Source: Populus alba (lineage: Eukaryota; Streptophyta; Magnoliopsida; Malpighiales; Salicaceae). Taken from it: DNA of 64,000 nucleotides. The stretch covers positions 11,743,965 through 11,807,964 of the forward strand of contig NC_133292.1 of the NCBI RefSeq assembly GCF_005239225.2, written 5' to 3'. Shown here one piece after another: positions 20,110 through 32,629 of the stretch (position 1 is its first letter; each line of letters opens with the position of its first letter). The notes beneath the pieces are model-generated. The model was not told the origin of the DNA. It saw only the letters and a list, made by a program, of their open reading frames with translations, and did not search any database. The position numbers were made by a program, and so were the translations under genes.

Positions 20110-23100
20110 TTTTTCTTTTTTTGGTCTACTAATCATATAAATGTTGTTCCGTAAGGACCCAATCGATGGCCCAAGGTAGTCATGAAATAATGAGGTCCAA
20201 GTCAACATGGCCGAGAAACTCACACGACTCAGAGCCCAAAACATATCAGGGAATTTTCCTAAGCAGCTATAATTGTCTTCTTCTGTAATCAGAAAATAAT
20301 TACATTTGAAGTATACTCTATATTGAAGTTCAAACTTCGAAATGAGCAAGAATCTACAAAATATACTACAGGGAAGCCGAGTTAAAAAGAAACATGATAG
20401 GGGCAGTGTCTGGATTGCAGTTAGATTGTGATTTAGAGAATTTTTTAATTAATTGTTGTTTGAAATTAATTTTTATATTGTTTTTATGTGTGTTTTTAAT
20501 ATATTTTTATTATTTTAATATATTTTAAAACAAAAAACATTTTAAAAAGTAATTTTACTACACCTCAAACAGATAAATTGGGTTGTGTTCCTGATTTTTA
20601 TTTTAAATTGTTACTCATACTGCATTTCATACGTGACACATGAAGGAGAGAGGTGAAAGCAGAAGATGCAAATTCCAATTGATTATGCATCTATCTAAGG
20701 TTGATATTATAGTTAGTCATATAATTTATTACCTTCGCAAATTGTAGAATGTCAGTCCATTTACACCGACATCTAAATAAATAAATTACATTGGAAAAGA
20801 AGCCAAAAAAAAATAAAAATATTCTAGAAATCTATGGTTTTGATTTTTCCTTCAATTTCTCAGAGACCAAACACAATATGTCGAATATTTTTGAATGTGC
20901 GTGAAGTTTGGTGCAGTGGTTAAAAACTGGGAGGAAGAAGGAATTTACTTGCCTGGACAAATACGCCAGAACGATGTCGCATGACATCTGGGCCGGTGCT
21001 AGAATTTTTTTTATTTTTATCGTAAATCCAAGCAGAGGGCCTGAAAACACAGATCACAGAGTCCAAGCAACAGTATTGGAGCCCGTCCAAGGTTCAATTA
21101 ATTGAAGGGAAATAAACAAATTTATTTTGACGTCGGCTAACTATGTTTTTGTTTTTTTTATTCGATGATGAAAAGTATTGTCAGAGCAGTTAAAATTAAT
21201 TTTTTAAAAAATAATTCTATGACACATCATTTATATCGACTTAGTGTATTAAAATAACCCGGATGCTATCCTAAGATTTGAATTAAAGATTTAGAAGAAT
21301 AAAACATATATTTTTTATATTGACTTTATGTATTAAAATAACCCGGAAGGAAGGGGACACCAAAACTGCATTTTTCTGGGCACATTTGCCTGTTCTTTTA
21401 GGACCCAAACGTACGAGGGCTTCAAGAGTGTCCTTATTCAAGTTGTCCTTAAGTCCGTGTCCTAAAACCTACTGTCCCAGTCCTAAATGGAGCAGCAGGC
21501 AACCGCACTCGATAGGATGTGGAGCCTTATTTTTTAACCTTGACTAAATACCAACAACTCTTGTTAACGTTTGGGACGTACAAACAAGAAGACGTGTACT
21601 CAACAATTATTCCCTGCACGAAGGATTTGCTCTTTCTGTCGGTAGGGTAAAATAAGCAACAGGGTGAATTCATAAACCTAGAATCGGAAAAGACAAAAAA
21701 AATAGATGCCATCTCCTCCAGAGTAAATAATTGATAGTTATGATCAAAATACAAGTAAATTTGTGTTTATTTTTATATTTTAAAAATATTAAAATTGATT
21801 TTTTTTTTATTTTTTTTAAATTAATTTTTTATATATTTTTAGATTATTTTAATGCGCTAATGTCAAAAATAATTTTAAAAAAATAAAAAATATATTATTT
21901 TAATACATTTTTAAATAAAAATTATTTTAAAAAATAATCATAACCACACTCAAAGACACATACTCTAATATCTCCTGTGTGTGGATTTTTTTAACTGCAG
22001 CATTGGTTTTTTATTTGTTACAGCTAATCTTAGGGTTATTTAAAAAAAAATCATTGGATTATTAAATCTTTATTTTTTTTAAAAACCTTGAAATTAACAT
22101 AGTTTGGTTTAGACCGGAGTTCGGTCAACCGAGATTCATCGTTCATTTCCTTTTTTTATTTAGCTTGAAACAAACCCATCTCATGTAATGAATTGTAAGT
22201 TTTCTGCGTCAACCAGCTGCACCAAGTTTTTTAAACTATAATTGATTTAGATACAATATGAAGGATAAGAAGAAATTATGAAATTACCAACAACTTTAAT
22301 TTTTGATTAATCCCTACGTACGTGCGAGCATAGTTTTGTTACAAAAATTATAACCCATCAAGCATCCTTTCAGAACCGAACAAAGAAAATCTAGCCGGCC
22401 AATAACCCATCAATTGAACCAGTGACAAGGTGATGAGCTTCCTCAATCTATTGTATAGTCATCGATCAAACTGTTTTTTGGTCCCACGAATTTTGGTACA
22501 TGATTTAATTTTTTTTTGTATCTTCATGTCATCAGAGGCCCTCCATGGAGTATTTCACAGCAGAATTATTTTGCAGACAATTTTTCTACTGCATCACTTC
22601 TAAGCCATGCCATGGCCTCGTTAATTTGAGTTTAACAGTAAGGTGTTCAAGATTAACTAAGGAGTTCACCACCCTGTTCAGGATTTGATCACTTAATTAA
22701 CCAGAAACTACTGAGCTTGTTGCTAAGATGATGTCAAATAATTCAGGACAAAAAGGTGATGACAGTAATTAATCACGATCAACTTACCAGATTAAGCTAG
22801 AAATGACGGGGGGTAATGCCCAGCATTTTCTGTCAATTTGAAGCCAAATCTACGAGGAACTTTCAGTTAAACCTGATTTACTTTTTCTCTCTTGATTTCT
22901 ATATTGGCTATTAAGCTAGCTAATGACATTGTAAACAGAGGTGGTCAAGATCTTGATGGAGTCATGTGGGCATGCTTACTCAATAATTAAAGAAGATTAC
23001 TAGTTCGGAGTGTCCACTGTCTGTGGTTTAACCGGCAACTCCAACCAAAAAGTAAGAAAACTACCCATCAATGTTCAGATTTGAATCAACACGTCAAGAC

Positions 23101-24570
23101 CACTCTATCTCTTGTGTGGATATGCTAATATTTCTCTAAAGCATAGATGCCAATATGTCAGCCAAAAAAAAAAAATGAAAAGCTTGTAGATCATTGCTAA
23201 ACTGAGAATCTAAACAAATCCTTTTGAATTGACAGTGTCACATATTCGCCAAATGCCAGGGACAGATTTTTAAAGGAAACCATGATTTAGCCATTGACAT
23301 ATTATTCCATTATCAACTGAGTTATAAACCTTTTAGTTTTATCAATTTCATCCCAAACACAATCAGCACACTGCAACAATTGTTACATGAAAAAACCATA
23401 TTATTTGGATGGAATATAATTTTATATTGAATTTCAGTGTATCGAACCCTAACTAGATCTCAAATCCTCTTCTCTTATCTCTGTCTCTTAGTGAAGGTTA
23501 TCCTGGATATGTAAAATTAGAACTTGATTATATATATATACACATGTCAGGTGATGTGTTTTTGTTAGTTTTGACGGTGAAAACATGACAGGATGACGGG
23601 TTAGATAACATATAAGAACAGATCTATATAACTCTTAAAATATAATACATGTGGAGCCATTTCCCCTTGAAAGTTCTCTTTTGCCAGTGTTATAGATATA
23701 ACTTTCCCTCAATACATATTAAAGCTTATTTTAAGTTTGAACGTCTTGGATGTATAGAGAGATAACATTATCTTATATCGGTTATGTTTTGGAGAAGATC
23801 TTGGTAGATTTTTTTATGAAAATAATCAAAAGGTTTAGGATTCAAATGATAAAGGAGTAATAGAATATCAGGGACTAAATTGAAGCTTCTCCAAATTTTA
23901 AACGAAATCAGACTAGTTATAAATTGTGCGGCAATGGTTAACATGCTTTTGGAAGGTGCCTGTAAACTAAAATGTCCAAAATCATGAAATGATCTTAATG
24001 ATAGTAACCTTACAACTTCCCCTTTCTGTGAAAGGCCTGAATAAAGATTCCTTAAAGATAAGTAGGGATATGGCATCCATCTATGACGACCAAGGAAGGA
24101 GCACATGGGAAGGACATGGAGAAAAGTTCAGCAGAAACAATTGTATGCTTGAGTTTCAGACAGGAGTAGTGCTAAAACAAAAGTGCTCTCCCTCAAGAAT
24201 TATTCCACACACATCAAAAAGAAAGAGAACAAAAGGCCTGTCATATGTGATGATCATGTCCATGGAAAAAAAAAACTAAGATCACACTGGAAATTTCAAA
24301 TTTCAAGAAATAATACATGGCACTAAACCATCAAGGACCCCATTCATGTGCAAAAGCAAAAAGGTTAAGACAACGGAGACTGGACAATTTTGCTGAGAGT
24401 TGGAGCAAAGAAATTACTGACTAGTGGGTCAATAGGCCATGCAATGCATTTAATTTATTGTACTTTTCCAGATTTCAAGCTGCATTTGCTGTCCAAGAGA
24501 TGGTGAAGATTTGCTAACCCTAGTGGTGAAATGTGTCATGGGGTGTAACAGTGGACAGACAAGACTGTGG
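20110..24570. other. Intergenic; no gene recognised
   Basis: No ORF resembles a known protein. There are copies of the dispersed AT-rich element at about 20440-20580 and 21770-21960. A short local duplication appears near 21232 and 21324 (TGTATTAAAATAACCCGGA twice). At 23860-23890 the phrase CAGGGACTAAATTGAAG is typical of plant LTR-retrotransposon remnants, but no domains are visible. Confidence 0.55.
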
Positions 24571-24577
24571 AAGTTGA

Positions 24578-24606
24578 CACGTGAATACTATTTGTGTGTA
24601 TATATA
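24578..24606 (+). promoter_or_regulatory. G-box and TATA box of the Dabb gene
   Basis: CACGTG at 24578-24583 is followed by TATATATA at 24599-24606, about 50 bases before the ATG. A G-box/ABRE-like core this close to the TATA box would fit light- or ABA-responsive control, which is inference. Confidence 0.5.
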
Positions 24607-24654
24607 CCAGGTTTTGGTTAACACATTTGGTGTTCATATATGGGTGCAGGAGCC

Positions 24655-25060
24655 ATGGGAGAGATCAAGCACTTGGTGGTTGTTAAGTTCAAGGAAGGTG
24701 CTGTGGTCGAGGATATTGTAAAGGGGATGGAGAAGCTGGTTTCAGAGGTTGATCTTGTCAAGTCCTTTGAATGGTAAGTCTTTATTATTTTATCGAGCCC
24801 TTTGCTTCTGTAACTTACAAGTCAATTCAAGCACTACCATGTTGCATCTTGGTTTTGACAGGGGGCAGGATTCTGAAGGCCCAGAGATGCTTACACAAGG
24901 TTTTACTCATTCCTTCTCCATGACGTTTGACAAGAAGGAAGACTACGCTGCATTTCAGAGCCATCCTAACCATGTTGAATATTCTGCTACATTTTCAGCA
25001 GCTATTGAGAAAATTGTGGTGCTTTGTTTCCCATCTGTTTGTGTTAAGCCAGCGGTGTGA
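24655..25060 (+). CDS. Stress-responsive A/B barrel (Dabb) domain protein
   Basis: Two exons, 24655-24773 and 24862-25060, join across a GT-AG intron to give 105 residues. The start MGEIKHLVVVKFKEG and the later FTHSFSMTFDKKEDYAAFQSH and HPNHVEY motifs are diagnostic of the Dabb family (dimeric alpha-beta barrels; relatives are poplar SP1, Arabidopsis HS1 and the At5g22580 protein). The length matches the family (about 100-110). SP1-type members are heat-stable and linked to stress tolerance and HS1 is antimicrobial. This member looks closest to the At5g22580 type, whose biochemical role is not settled. The trailing CVKPAV is short and variable in the family. There is no signal peptide, so it is probably cytosolic. 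Confidence 0.9.
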
Positions 25061-26108
25061 TCTAGAACATCTCATGATAATAGAAGGCAAAAAAAAAAAA
25101 AAAAAATGGTGCTTGCATGTGTTTTATAAAGTTTGAAATCATTATGTGGTTGCTTTGTATAATTGTTAGTGGCTAGCTATTTCCTCTACTAGCTCGCCCT
25201 ATGGATCTTCAACCTCTGTAATATGGAAATGTTTTATGATCATTTTGCTTTTTTATCATCTTTCTGATGAACAGACAGATTGCCCTGCTGTGAAATCTAT
25301 ACTTTTGAACCTTATGCTTGTTAGTCAAAAGGTGATTGAGCTACTCTCTTGACTTTGTTACAAAACCTTTATCTAATGTAATCAATGATCCATAAAACAT
25401 TGGATTCTTAATCATGATCCCATCGCTCATGTTAGCAGAAAGCAACCCTTGTCTGCCTATCCGGCTCCTCGATCCCCAGTTCAAAAGGTAAACAAATAGT
25501 AAATAAACGGTGGAGTAAATTGTTCCATGACTGCTTCACTGTTCTGCCTTAATTTACTCTCAACTTGTATTGGCTCATAATCAGCTGTGTGTGAGAAAAT
25601 GCACGAGCACAGTGAGATCAGCTAACCAGCAAGTGGGCTAATGCCCCATTAGTCACATATTCACATACCATCAGCTACTAGAAGAGCAAGAGCAAAGAGT
25701 CGAACAGAATCTTAAAAGCGACATCACACTGGAAAAAAGAGGGTTGCAGAAAGTAGAAAAGGGTCCCTGTGAGATTTCAAATTCTACAAAAAAGGGGAAG
25801 AAAAAGGAAAAGAAAAAATATTGAACCTATGGGAAACATAATGTGAATGAATGTTCTTCCATTTCGGTTTTCAAAGGTGCCATGCCAGTTGCTACCTAGG
25901 GATTAAAAAAAAAAAAGACTAGACAGAAGATAAGATACATTGCAAGGATAAAAGTAGATTCTCTTTGCTCGTGGTTTTTTATACTTGATGAATAGGAGCA
26001 GATTCTTCTTCATCTACTTTCATCTATTCATCAAGGACAGGAGCCTTGGAATTTTTCTTCACCTGTTCACCATTTCAAAGATCAACAAGCTTAGAAAAAG
26101 GAAAGGAA
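25061..26108. other. Intergenic and 5' UTR; no gene recognised
   Basis: A poly-A tract lies at 25090-25106 in the Dabb 3' UTR. Just upstream of the WAK-type gene an 11-bp perfect inverted repeat (TTGATGAATAG at 25985, CTATTCATCAA at 26024) flanks a pyrimidine-rich stretch that is probably 5' leader. Confidence 0.5.
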
Positions 26109-27037
26109 ATGCATACATCTAAGAAACTCAACTTTTTCTATCCTCTTCTTCTCACCCTGATCAATTTCTTCTTCACTTCTTCCCTGTGCCAGCATACAGC
26201 TTCCACAAGCTTTTGTGGAAAAATCCAAATTCAAACTCCTTTTTGGAGTCCAAATTCGACTGCTAAATCCCCGTTAAACCGCATGATCCTATGCAGATCT
26301 CAGAAATTGTACTTTAGAACCTCTATGGGTCTTTTTCCAGTCTCTTCCATTAATTATGCAAGCAAAACACTTACCATTTCTCACTCTTCTTGTTCTTCTT
26401 CAAGGCACTATATCTCTCCTTCACTTCTATCTGCTGGTTTTCCTACTCCTCCACAGCCCAACTCACTTCTTCTCTTCAACTGCTTAAATAGGAACTCACC
26501 CATGCCATCATCTATGCTTAACTGCAGTCACTTGAATCCATGTGTAGCTTCTGCTAAAACTCAAAGGCAAAAACTTGAAGCCCCTTATTCCTGTTCACTT
26601 GTCGATGATCTTGAAAATCTTGATAAGGCTTTTCATCCAAAAGATTTGAATTGTTCCCATTACAGCCGGGTTTATAGAAGGTCTCTAGATGATGAAGACT
26701 ACAAGGGATATGAATTAGGTACGAGGATATCATTTGACATTCCTGATCATGTGCCAGATATCTGTAATGAGTGCCAAAAATCTAATGGAAATTGTGGCGT
26801 TGGGCTGAAGTGCTTATGCCACCCTCAAGATTGTAGTAAGCATATATCCTCATCTGTGATCTCTTTGAATGTTTGGTATTTTGGTTGGTTTTCTTGTCCA
26901 TCCAGTTTTTAACATTGGTTTCTGATTTTGCAGAAGACAAGGTCATTTCTATGGCAGGATCAACTAAGCCTGTTGGCAATGTCCTCTTATCTGTACTTTC
27001 TTTCTTTGTAGTGTTGGTTTTCTTCTTCCATTGTTGA
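26109..27037 (+). CDS. Kinase-less WAK/LRK10L-type extracellular protein
   Basis: Two exons, 26109-26835 and 26934-27037, give 276 residues. A signal peptide covers about residues 1-27. CGKIQIQTPFW at 36-46 opens a GUB_WAK galacturonan-binding-type domain. Paired cysteines continue to a WAK-associated C-terminal motif at about 217-242 (CNECQKSNGNCG then CLC). Exon 2 adds a hydrophobic tail (about 257-276, VLLSVLSFFVVLVFFFHC) that ends the protein, fitting a membrane anchor or GPI signal. The usual LRK10L/WAK receptor continues into a kinase. Here there is none, and the next 8 kb holds no kinase exon. The start is the first ATG: the frame is open upstream but has no other ATG. Likely role: a cell-surface wall-sensing or decoy component, which is inference. 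Confidence 0.8.
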
Positions 27038-30000
27038 TGCAAGAGAACTTAAAACTGTATACACAGTTCTTGATTTCTTTTCACATTCCTGTTGCAATAA
27101 ACATCTAGTACTTGCCTCTCTATATCCTTCCTCTTGCATGTTTAAATTGCGCTTAATCATAGCATTTCCCCTGGCTGCATAATTCAAGATGGGGAAACGG
27201 ACAAGGGGATCTGGAAGTGACTAGAGGAGAGGAGATGACAAATGATGTAACAAATCAACATTAAAGGCATGCTTAGTGCTAAATGAACTGATTAAATTAA
27301 GAAATAAATAGACCATGTAGCTGGCCCCAAGTGTCAAAAATGGCTTTAGGTGCAGCTTAGAATGTTAGATTGGAAGAGAGAAGTTAGAGAGCTGTTTTCA
27401 TTAATTACTTGCTGCATCGTAATCAATGGCAGCTTAACTTGTCAGGAGTCATTAGCACCTCCCTTGCTAAAGAAGATGATATTTTGAAATAGTGTCATTT
27501 TGTCCTGGCCTCTTATATGCTATCTGTAAGTACTGCCAGACCATTGAAAGCTGGTTAATGATGTCGTGTTCGTGACGGTGTTAGATTTTCATGATTTTTT
27601 CTAAAATATTTATTTTTAAAACTGTTTCTAAAATATTTATTTTTCAAATAATTTTTATTTATTTATTCTTAACAATTTAGCCACGTAAAGAAATATTATC
27701 CACTGAGAGATTCTAGATTTTGCTTCTCATGTATTATTTTCAGAAACAGCTCTTAAATTTTTCAAAATCGATTTATAGATTATTTGGTTATGGTTATGTT
27801 TCGCATATCTTATGAAAAATAATTTTTAGCTTTAAATTATATTTCAATTAAAATATTAAAAAAAATGTAGTACGCGTTAGAAACAACAAGTTAAGGGTTA
27901 AAAATCATAACATTTAATTGAATCAAAACTTAAACTCAAATCTGTAATAAACTTTTATTTAAGTAAATATCTATTTTAACTAGAATTTAAAGTTAAAAGA
28001 TAATAATTTTTTTATATATATAAAAAAAAAAAAACAATTCAATCGGGATCGTGAATATCCGACGGGAGTGCTTTTAAACCATGTCGTAGGGTTCTGGACC
28101 ACGCAGATAAGCTATAACTAGGTCTTGGATGAGGTTCCATTGATTCAAATAATGCGGCAAGCAGATCCAGCCAAATAGTTATAAACAAGATATTTAACAA
28201 AAACAAGTATAAATTTTAATTTAAATACTGGACCCAAATGAAATTTAATTAGCATGCTCTCCATAGTTAGTTCTATAAATAATCAATTAGCTGTAATTAA
28301 TTGAGATTGAGAATATATTCAAATTAGGTTTAGAAGATGTTGTTTGCTATTTTTGTTCTTCCCTAGCTATTACTTTTCTAATTAGATTTTAGAATTTTTA
28401 GTTTAATTTAGTTTTAACTAGTTAAATCATTTTAGTCACTATTTATTTAAATAGTTTTGTAGGTTCTTTATCAAAAAAACAAAGTTAAATTGAGTATTGT
28501 TAAAAGACTTGTTCACATTTTTTTAATTCAAGATTTTCTTTATGATTTGATGTTGTAACGTTAGAGTTTGACTTTTTTACATTTTCACGTAACTCATTTC
28601 TTGTAAATATTAAAAAAAATCACTAATAATCTACTTTTAAAAAACTTGCACGCGTGCATAAAACGACACACAAACCACATAAGTCATGAGGGTACTGACA
28701 CACGCGCGCTCGCATGTATATATGTATATTGAAAGGACCACTTGAAATGAATACATCCAACAGAAAGAAACAACTTTTGAGCTGTGCAGGATTATCCAAG
28801 CATGCAATGCAATGCACAATATATGCTGAAATTTGTGTCGCGACTTATGCAAACGCAGCAGCATATTGTAGGCTTTTTATAATGACAGCCTAGAAAGATA
28901 GAAACTGTTTCAACAAGCAACGGAGCAGAAACTGTTCCAGCCTAAAAAATCAGGAGACGGTTTTTAAAGATGTAAGAAAAAATATAATCAGTTTAGAATT
29001 TGATTAATTTGATAATATGATAAAAAAAAAGCTAAATAATAATAACAAGAAGTAAATTAAAAGAAAAAAAATATTGTTCAAAGTAAAAATGTGTTAACAC
29101 TTGTGGCTTGACATGTAAAATTATGATGTAGAAAGATAGCATCACTAAAATTCAACTATAAAAAACATATAAAAAATATATAATCCAACTAGGTCTATTT
29201 TTTCGAAGTTGTGATAAAAAATATTAACAAAATCATGATTAATAAAATATTGAGGGGTAAAATTAAAAAAAAATAGAAAAAAATTAAATAAAAATAATAA
29301 AATAAAATAAACCATGGATGCATTTACAAAAATTATCTAGAATGATATAACATTGATGGGAGGCATGCAGAGAAGGATGGCTGTGCATATTTGAACACGT
29401 GTCTTGTGATTTGTTTATTGTTCTTTCTCTTGCAATATTTACGCATTTGTGGCTACCGTCTCCGGAGAGAACACAATATAGTTTTTTTTTTTTTTTTTGC
29501 CATAACTTCTGTATTTAATTGTTTTTAAAAAGATATTAAAGTAATGTTTATTTTGGTTTTTTTTTTCATAATTTTAACGTATTAGTATAAAAAATAAAAA
29601 AATTTGAAAAAAAAATATTTTAGTATATTTTTAAATGAAGAGTTGTTTTTAAAAACATCATATACCATAATCATAAACACCTTTGATGACTATTTTTTTT
29701 TTATTTCAAAAATTTTATTATTCTTTTTTGAATATTCCAAACCCTTTGAAGATTTTAATGATGTATTAAGATGATTAAACATAAATTAAATCTTATTGTT
29801 GTTTTTGTATTATTTGGAGTCATTTTAAAAATAAATTTCAATGAGAAAAAAAATCTCATAAATTAATCAAGATAAATTAAGAGATTTTTAGAATTTATAA
29901 AAAATTATCAATTTAATACAACTATAAAAATAATATTCCCTACTAATTAATTATATAAAAAATGAAAAAATAATATTCGTTCCCACAGTAATTTAGAACA

Positions 30001-31500
30001 CCTGGGCATTTTACTATCACTAGCTATTAACCAATAAGCCCAGTGTCTTTATCAAAAAAAAAAAAAAAACAGGCATTCCATAAGCCCAAGATTGCTCTAA
30101 TCTGGGCTGGCAAGCCAGCCATTCTCCTAACAAAAAACCGAAAAAAAAAAAAAAAAAAGCCCATTCACTCCCAGGTTTCGTTTTTTTCTCTTAAAAAAAC
30201 AAAACACTATTTGGGCATTCTGTGGAGGTGCCTCTGCTGAGGAGTCAAATTCCTCAAGTTCCAAAATTCAAACTGAGTGGACTTGCGACGGTGTTTGCGA
30301 TTTGATTATATAATTGAAGAACATGGAGACAGCAAGTAGGCAGAAGACAACTAGTTTAGGATCAAATTTGGTGGCCAAAAACACTAAGGACCAAATTCGA
30401 GAAAATGAGAGGATCTTTCCATCCCTTAATTTAAACTTTCCTCTTTCTTTTTTCTACTAATCAAGGGGTCCATTTGGTTTTGAATAACACAATTTGAGAG
30501 CAGGAATTTCAGATTTTATAGCTTTCATTTTAAAATCATCAAACTATTATAACCATTGCTTGCTTGCTTGCTTGTCAATGAATGATATTAAGTTATTTAT
30601 TTTCAATAGCTCTAAAATTAAAAACACCAACTTGGAAATTGATTTAGAAAATGATTTTAATTTTTAAATCACCAACTTAATCTGTAACAATTATTTTTAT
30701 TAAAAATAATTTAAAATTGTTTTATTTTTTTAATAATACGGGTGTGGATTATAGACCCTTAAGTTAATGACTACGTAAGTTTTATTGGTTTTGTGATTTG
30801 TAAGATTCAAATTGAAGATTTATAAAAAATAAACCCAGGAATTCATAGAATTTTAAATTGTTTTATTTTTTTAATTCATTTGGAAGCAAACCAGCTAAGT
30901 TTATCAATTGAAGTGGATGGCCTCTGAACTAGTAAATATAGTGGTCCTAAAGAGGGGGGGAAAGCCTGTCGATTGTTCTCGAAGACAGGTATGGTCTTAA
31001 GTTGCAAGGTTAGGAGTTAGGGCGGGAACCAACAATCTAGACACATGCCATGGATTGACCGGCACTCTGTTTGCTCAAGTTTTCCTTGCCAGAATGGCAG
31101 AGGTCGTGCTCTTAATGACTCTACACATGCAGGTGTCCCAGGTTACTTCAACAAAACCATAGAGGTCTTGCCTAATAATTGACACAACAGTCAGGCCAAT
31201 AACGATGGGGCATCACGACATGATTTTCCTTGGATCTCGTTTTGTGCTGGAGGACCTAACATCATTGTATCTGGATAGCATGCATGGAGAGTTTGAGTAA
31301 ATAAAGCTAACCAAGGACCCAATTACCAGAACTCTAACAATGGCGAGAAGGAAGGATCTTCAAGCCTCGGATTGAGTTTGAATTAGTGATTGGGAAATGC
31401 TTTCGGTCCACTGTGTCTGCGATTCTCACCGCATTTTCTATTAGATTTCTAGCATTTGCAAGTCTTGTTTTCCGTCTCCCACTGCAGTAGTGTGACGGAT
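27038..31500. other. Intergenic; no gene recognised
   Basis: Mostly AT-rich, with a dispersed element copy near 29510-29670, poly-A/poly-T runs and a less AT-rich patch at 30940-31340 without a convincing frame. Phrases such as AGGACCAAATTCGAG near 30390 recall LTR-retrotransposon remnants. Confidence 0.5.

Positions 31501-31501
<1 letters not shown>

Positions 31502-31555
<54 letters not shown>
31502..31555. repeat. Compound (CA)n(TA)n microsatellite
   Basis: About 19 CA units pass directly into about eight TA units. Confidence 0.95.
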
Positions 31556-31872
31556 ATTTAATTAATTTTATGGATTTTAAAATTAATAATTATATAAATA
31601 TTTAATGACTTAAAAATTTTTTAATTTTTAATTATTAAAAAATAAATTTAAAATCTAACCAGGAAGGACTGATTTTATCAATGCAGGGAGAGCAGGAAAA
31701 AGAAACGATGCGTGTCTGGAGAAGAAATGAAAAGGAAGGTTAAGGCCTTATTTGTTTCTAGAATTCACTTTCCTGGAAACCATTTTCCTCACTTTCCCAT
31801 GTTTGGCAATACATGGAAAGTGAGTCAAAGGAAATGTAATTCCAGTCAAAGGAAAATGTTAAGTTTAAGATA

Positions 31873-31915
31873 AGGAAAGTGTTTTCCGCTTTTAATTCTC
31901 GGAAAACACTTTCCT
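31873..31915. repeat. Perfect 16-bp inverted repeat within the MITE
   Basis: AGGAAAGTGTTTTCCG (31873-31888) and its exact reverse complement (31900-31915), separated by 11 bases. Confidence 0.95.
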
Positions 31916-31959
31916 GACGTGGGCCAGTGCTGTGTTGTCTTGTTTTTTCTGTAACTGCT

Positions 31960-32067
31960 CATGTTAATTGCACTGTTCAATGAACACTGCAATTAACATG
32001 AACAGTGTATTGCATACACTGTTCACTAAAAAATAGTGAACAGTGCAGGTTTAGTGCACTGTTCACT
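31960..32067. repeat. Cluster of overlapping palindromes (ACTGTTCA motif)
   Basis: Four inverted repeats adjoin or overlap. 31960-31979 against 31981-32000 has one mismatch in 20 bp. 32001-32010 against 32014-32023 is perfect over 10 bp. 32017-32027 against 32035-32045 is perfect over 11 bp. 32035-32047 against 32055-32067 is perfect over 13 bp. All reuse the word CACTGTTCA or its complement. Confidence 0.95.
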
Positions 32068-32629
32068 GCCTGCGGGGACTTTTTTTTTTTTTTTTAAGCG
32101 TGTTATTTTTTTAATATTTTTAAAAAAATAGTTTAGAGTGAATTTTATACCTTAATATTTTATCCAATTTTATTACATGCTAAAAATATTATTAAAACTA
32201 TAGTTTTTGTCGGATGTATTTCGTACGTAATGAAATTATAAATGGTTTCATAGAATAGCAAAAAATATTTCACAAGCTTATTTCTTTATAATATGATATG
32301 ATATATATAGTTATATTTTATAAAATAAGCTATGTATGAATATAGAATATAATAAAAAAAAAATTCATCATTATACATTTTAGATTTTTTTTTATTGTAA
32401 GTGATTAAATATTTTATATATATTAGATAAATTTGAAAAAAAAATTAATTTATTAATAAATTATTTTTCAATTTATTTTCCATAACACAACCAAACACTG
32501 GAAAATGTTTTCCATAACACTACCATACATTGAAAAATATTTTCCCGGAATTTACTTTCCAGGAATTCACTTTTTCCGGAATTCATTTTTCAAAAGAAAT
32601 TCACTTTCCTGCAAACAAACGGGGCCTAA

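Larger units (their letters stand above)
15740..20110. repeat. Tandem segmental duplication (HD exon 1 + sHSP + promoter)
   Basis: Block A (about 15.74-17.56 kb) and block B (about 18.24-20.11 kb) share, in the same order and strand, HD exon 1, the sHSP gene, its TATA region (TAAAGGAGGNATCTGGTTTG shared) and the heat-shock element region up to the ATTGAAAT...GGGTTTGA/GGGTCTGA stretch. The intergenic parts have diverged strongly. Confidence 0.8.
31744..32626. mobile_element. PIF/Harbinger (Tourist-like) MITE, 883 bp
   Basis: The left end reads GGCCTTATTTGTTTCTAG. The right end read inward reads GGCCCCGTTTGTTTGCAGG, so the termini are inverted repeats of the GGCC..GTTTGTTT type. Both ends are flanked by TAA (31741-31743 and 32627-32629), matching the 3-bp TWA target-site duplication of PIF/Harbinger elements. 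Subterminal CACTTTCC/GGAAAGTG motifs recur on both sides. There is no transposase frame, so it is non-autonomous. The middle contains strong palindromes, annotated separately. Confidence 0.8.

Noticed and set aside
26046..26108. Upstream extension of the WAK-type protein frame
   Set aside because: It begins at TTG, not ATG, and precedes a good signal peptide starting at 26109.
28623..28864. Two overlapping minus-strand frames of 64 and 75 codons
   Set aside because: Cys/Leu-rich translations of low-complexity DNA with no homologue recognised.
31334..31540. 68-codon minus-strand frame starting with a Cys-Val run
   Set aside because: The start is simply the translated (CA)n microsatellite.
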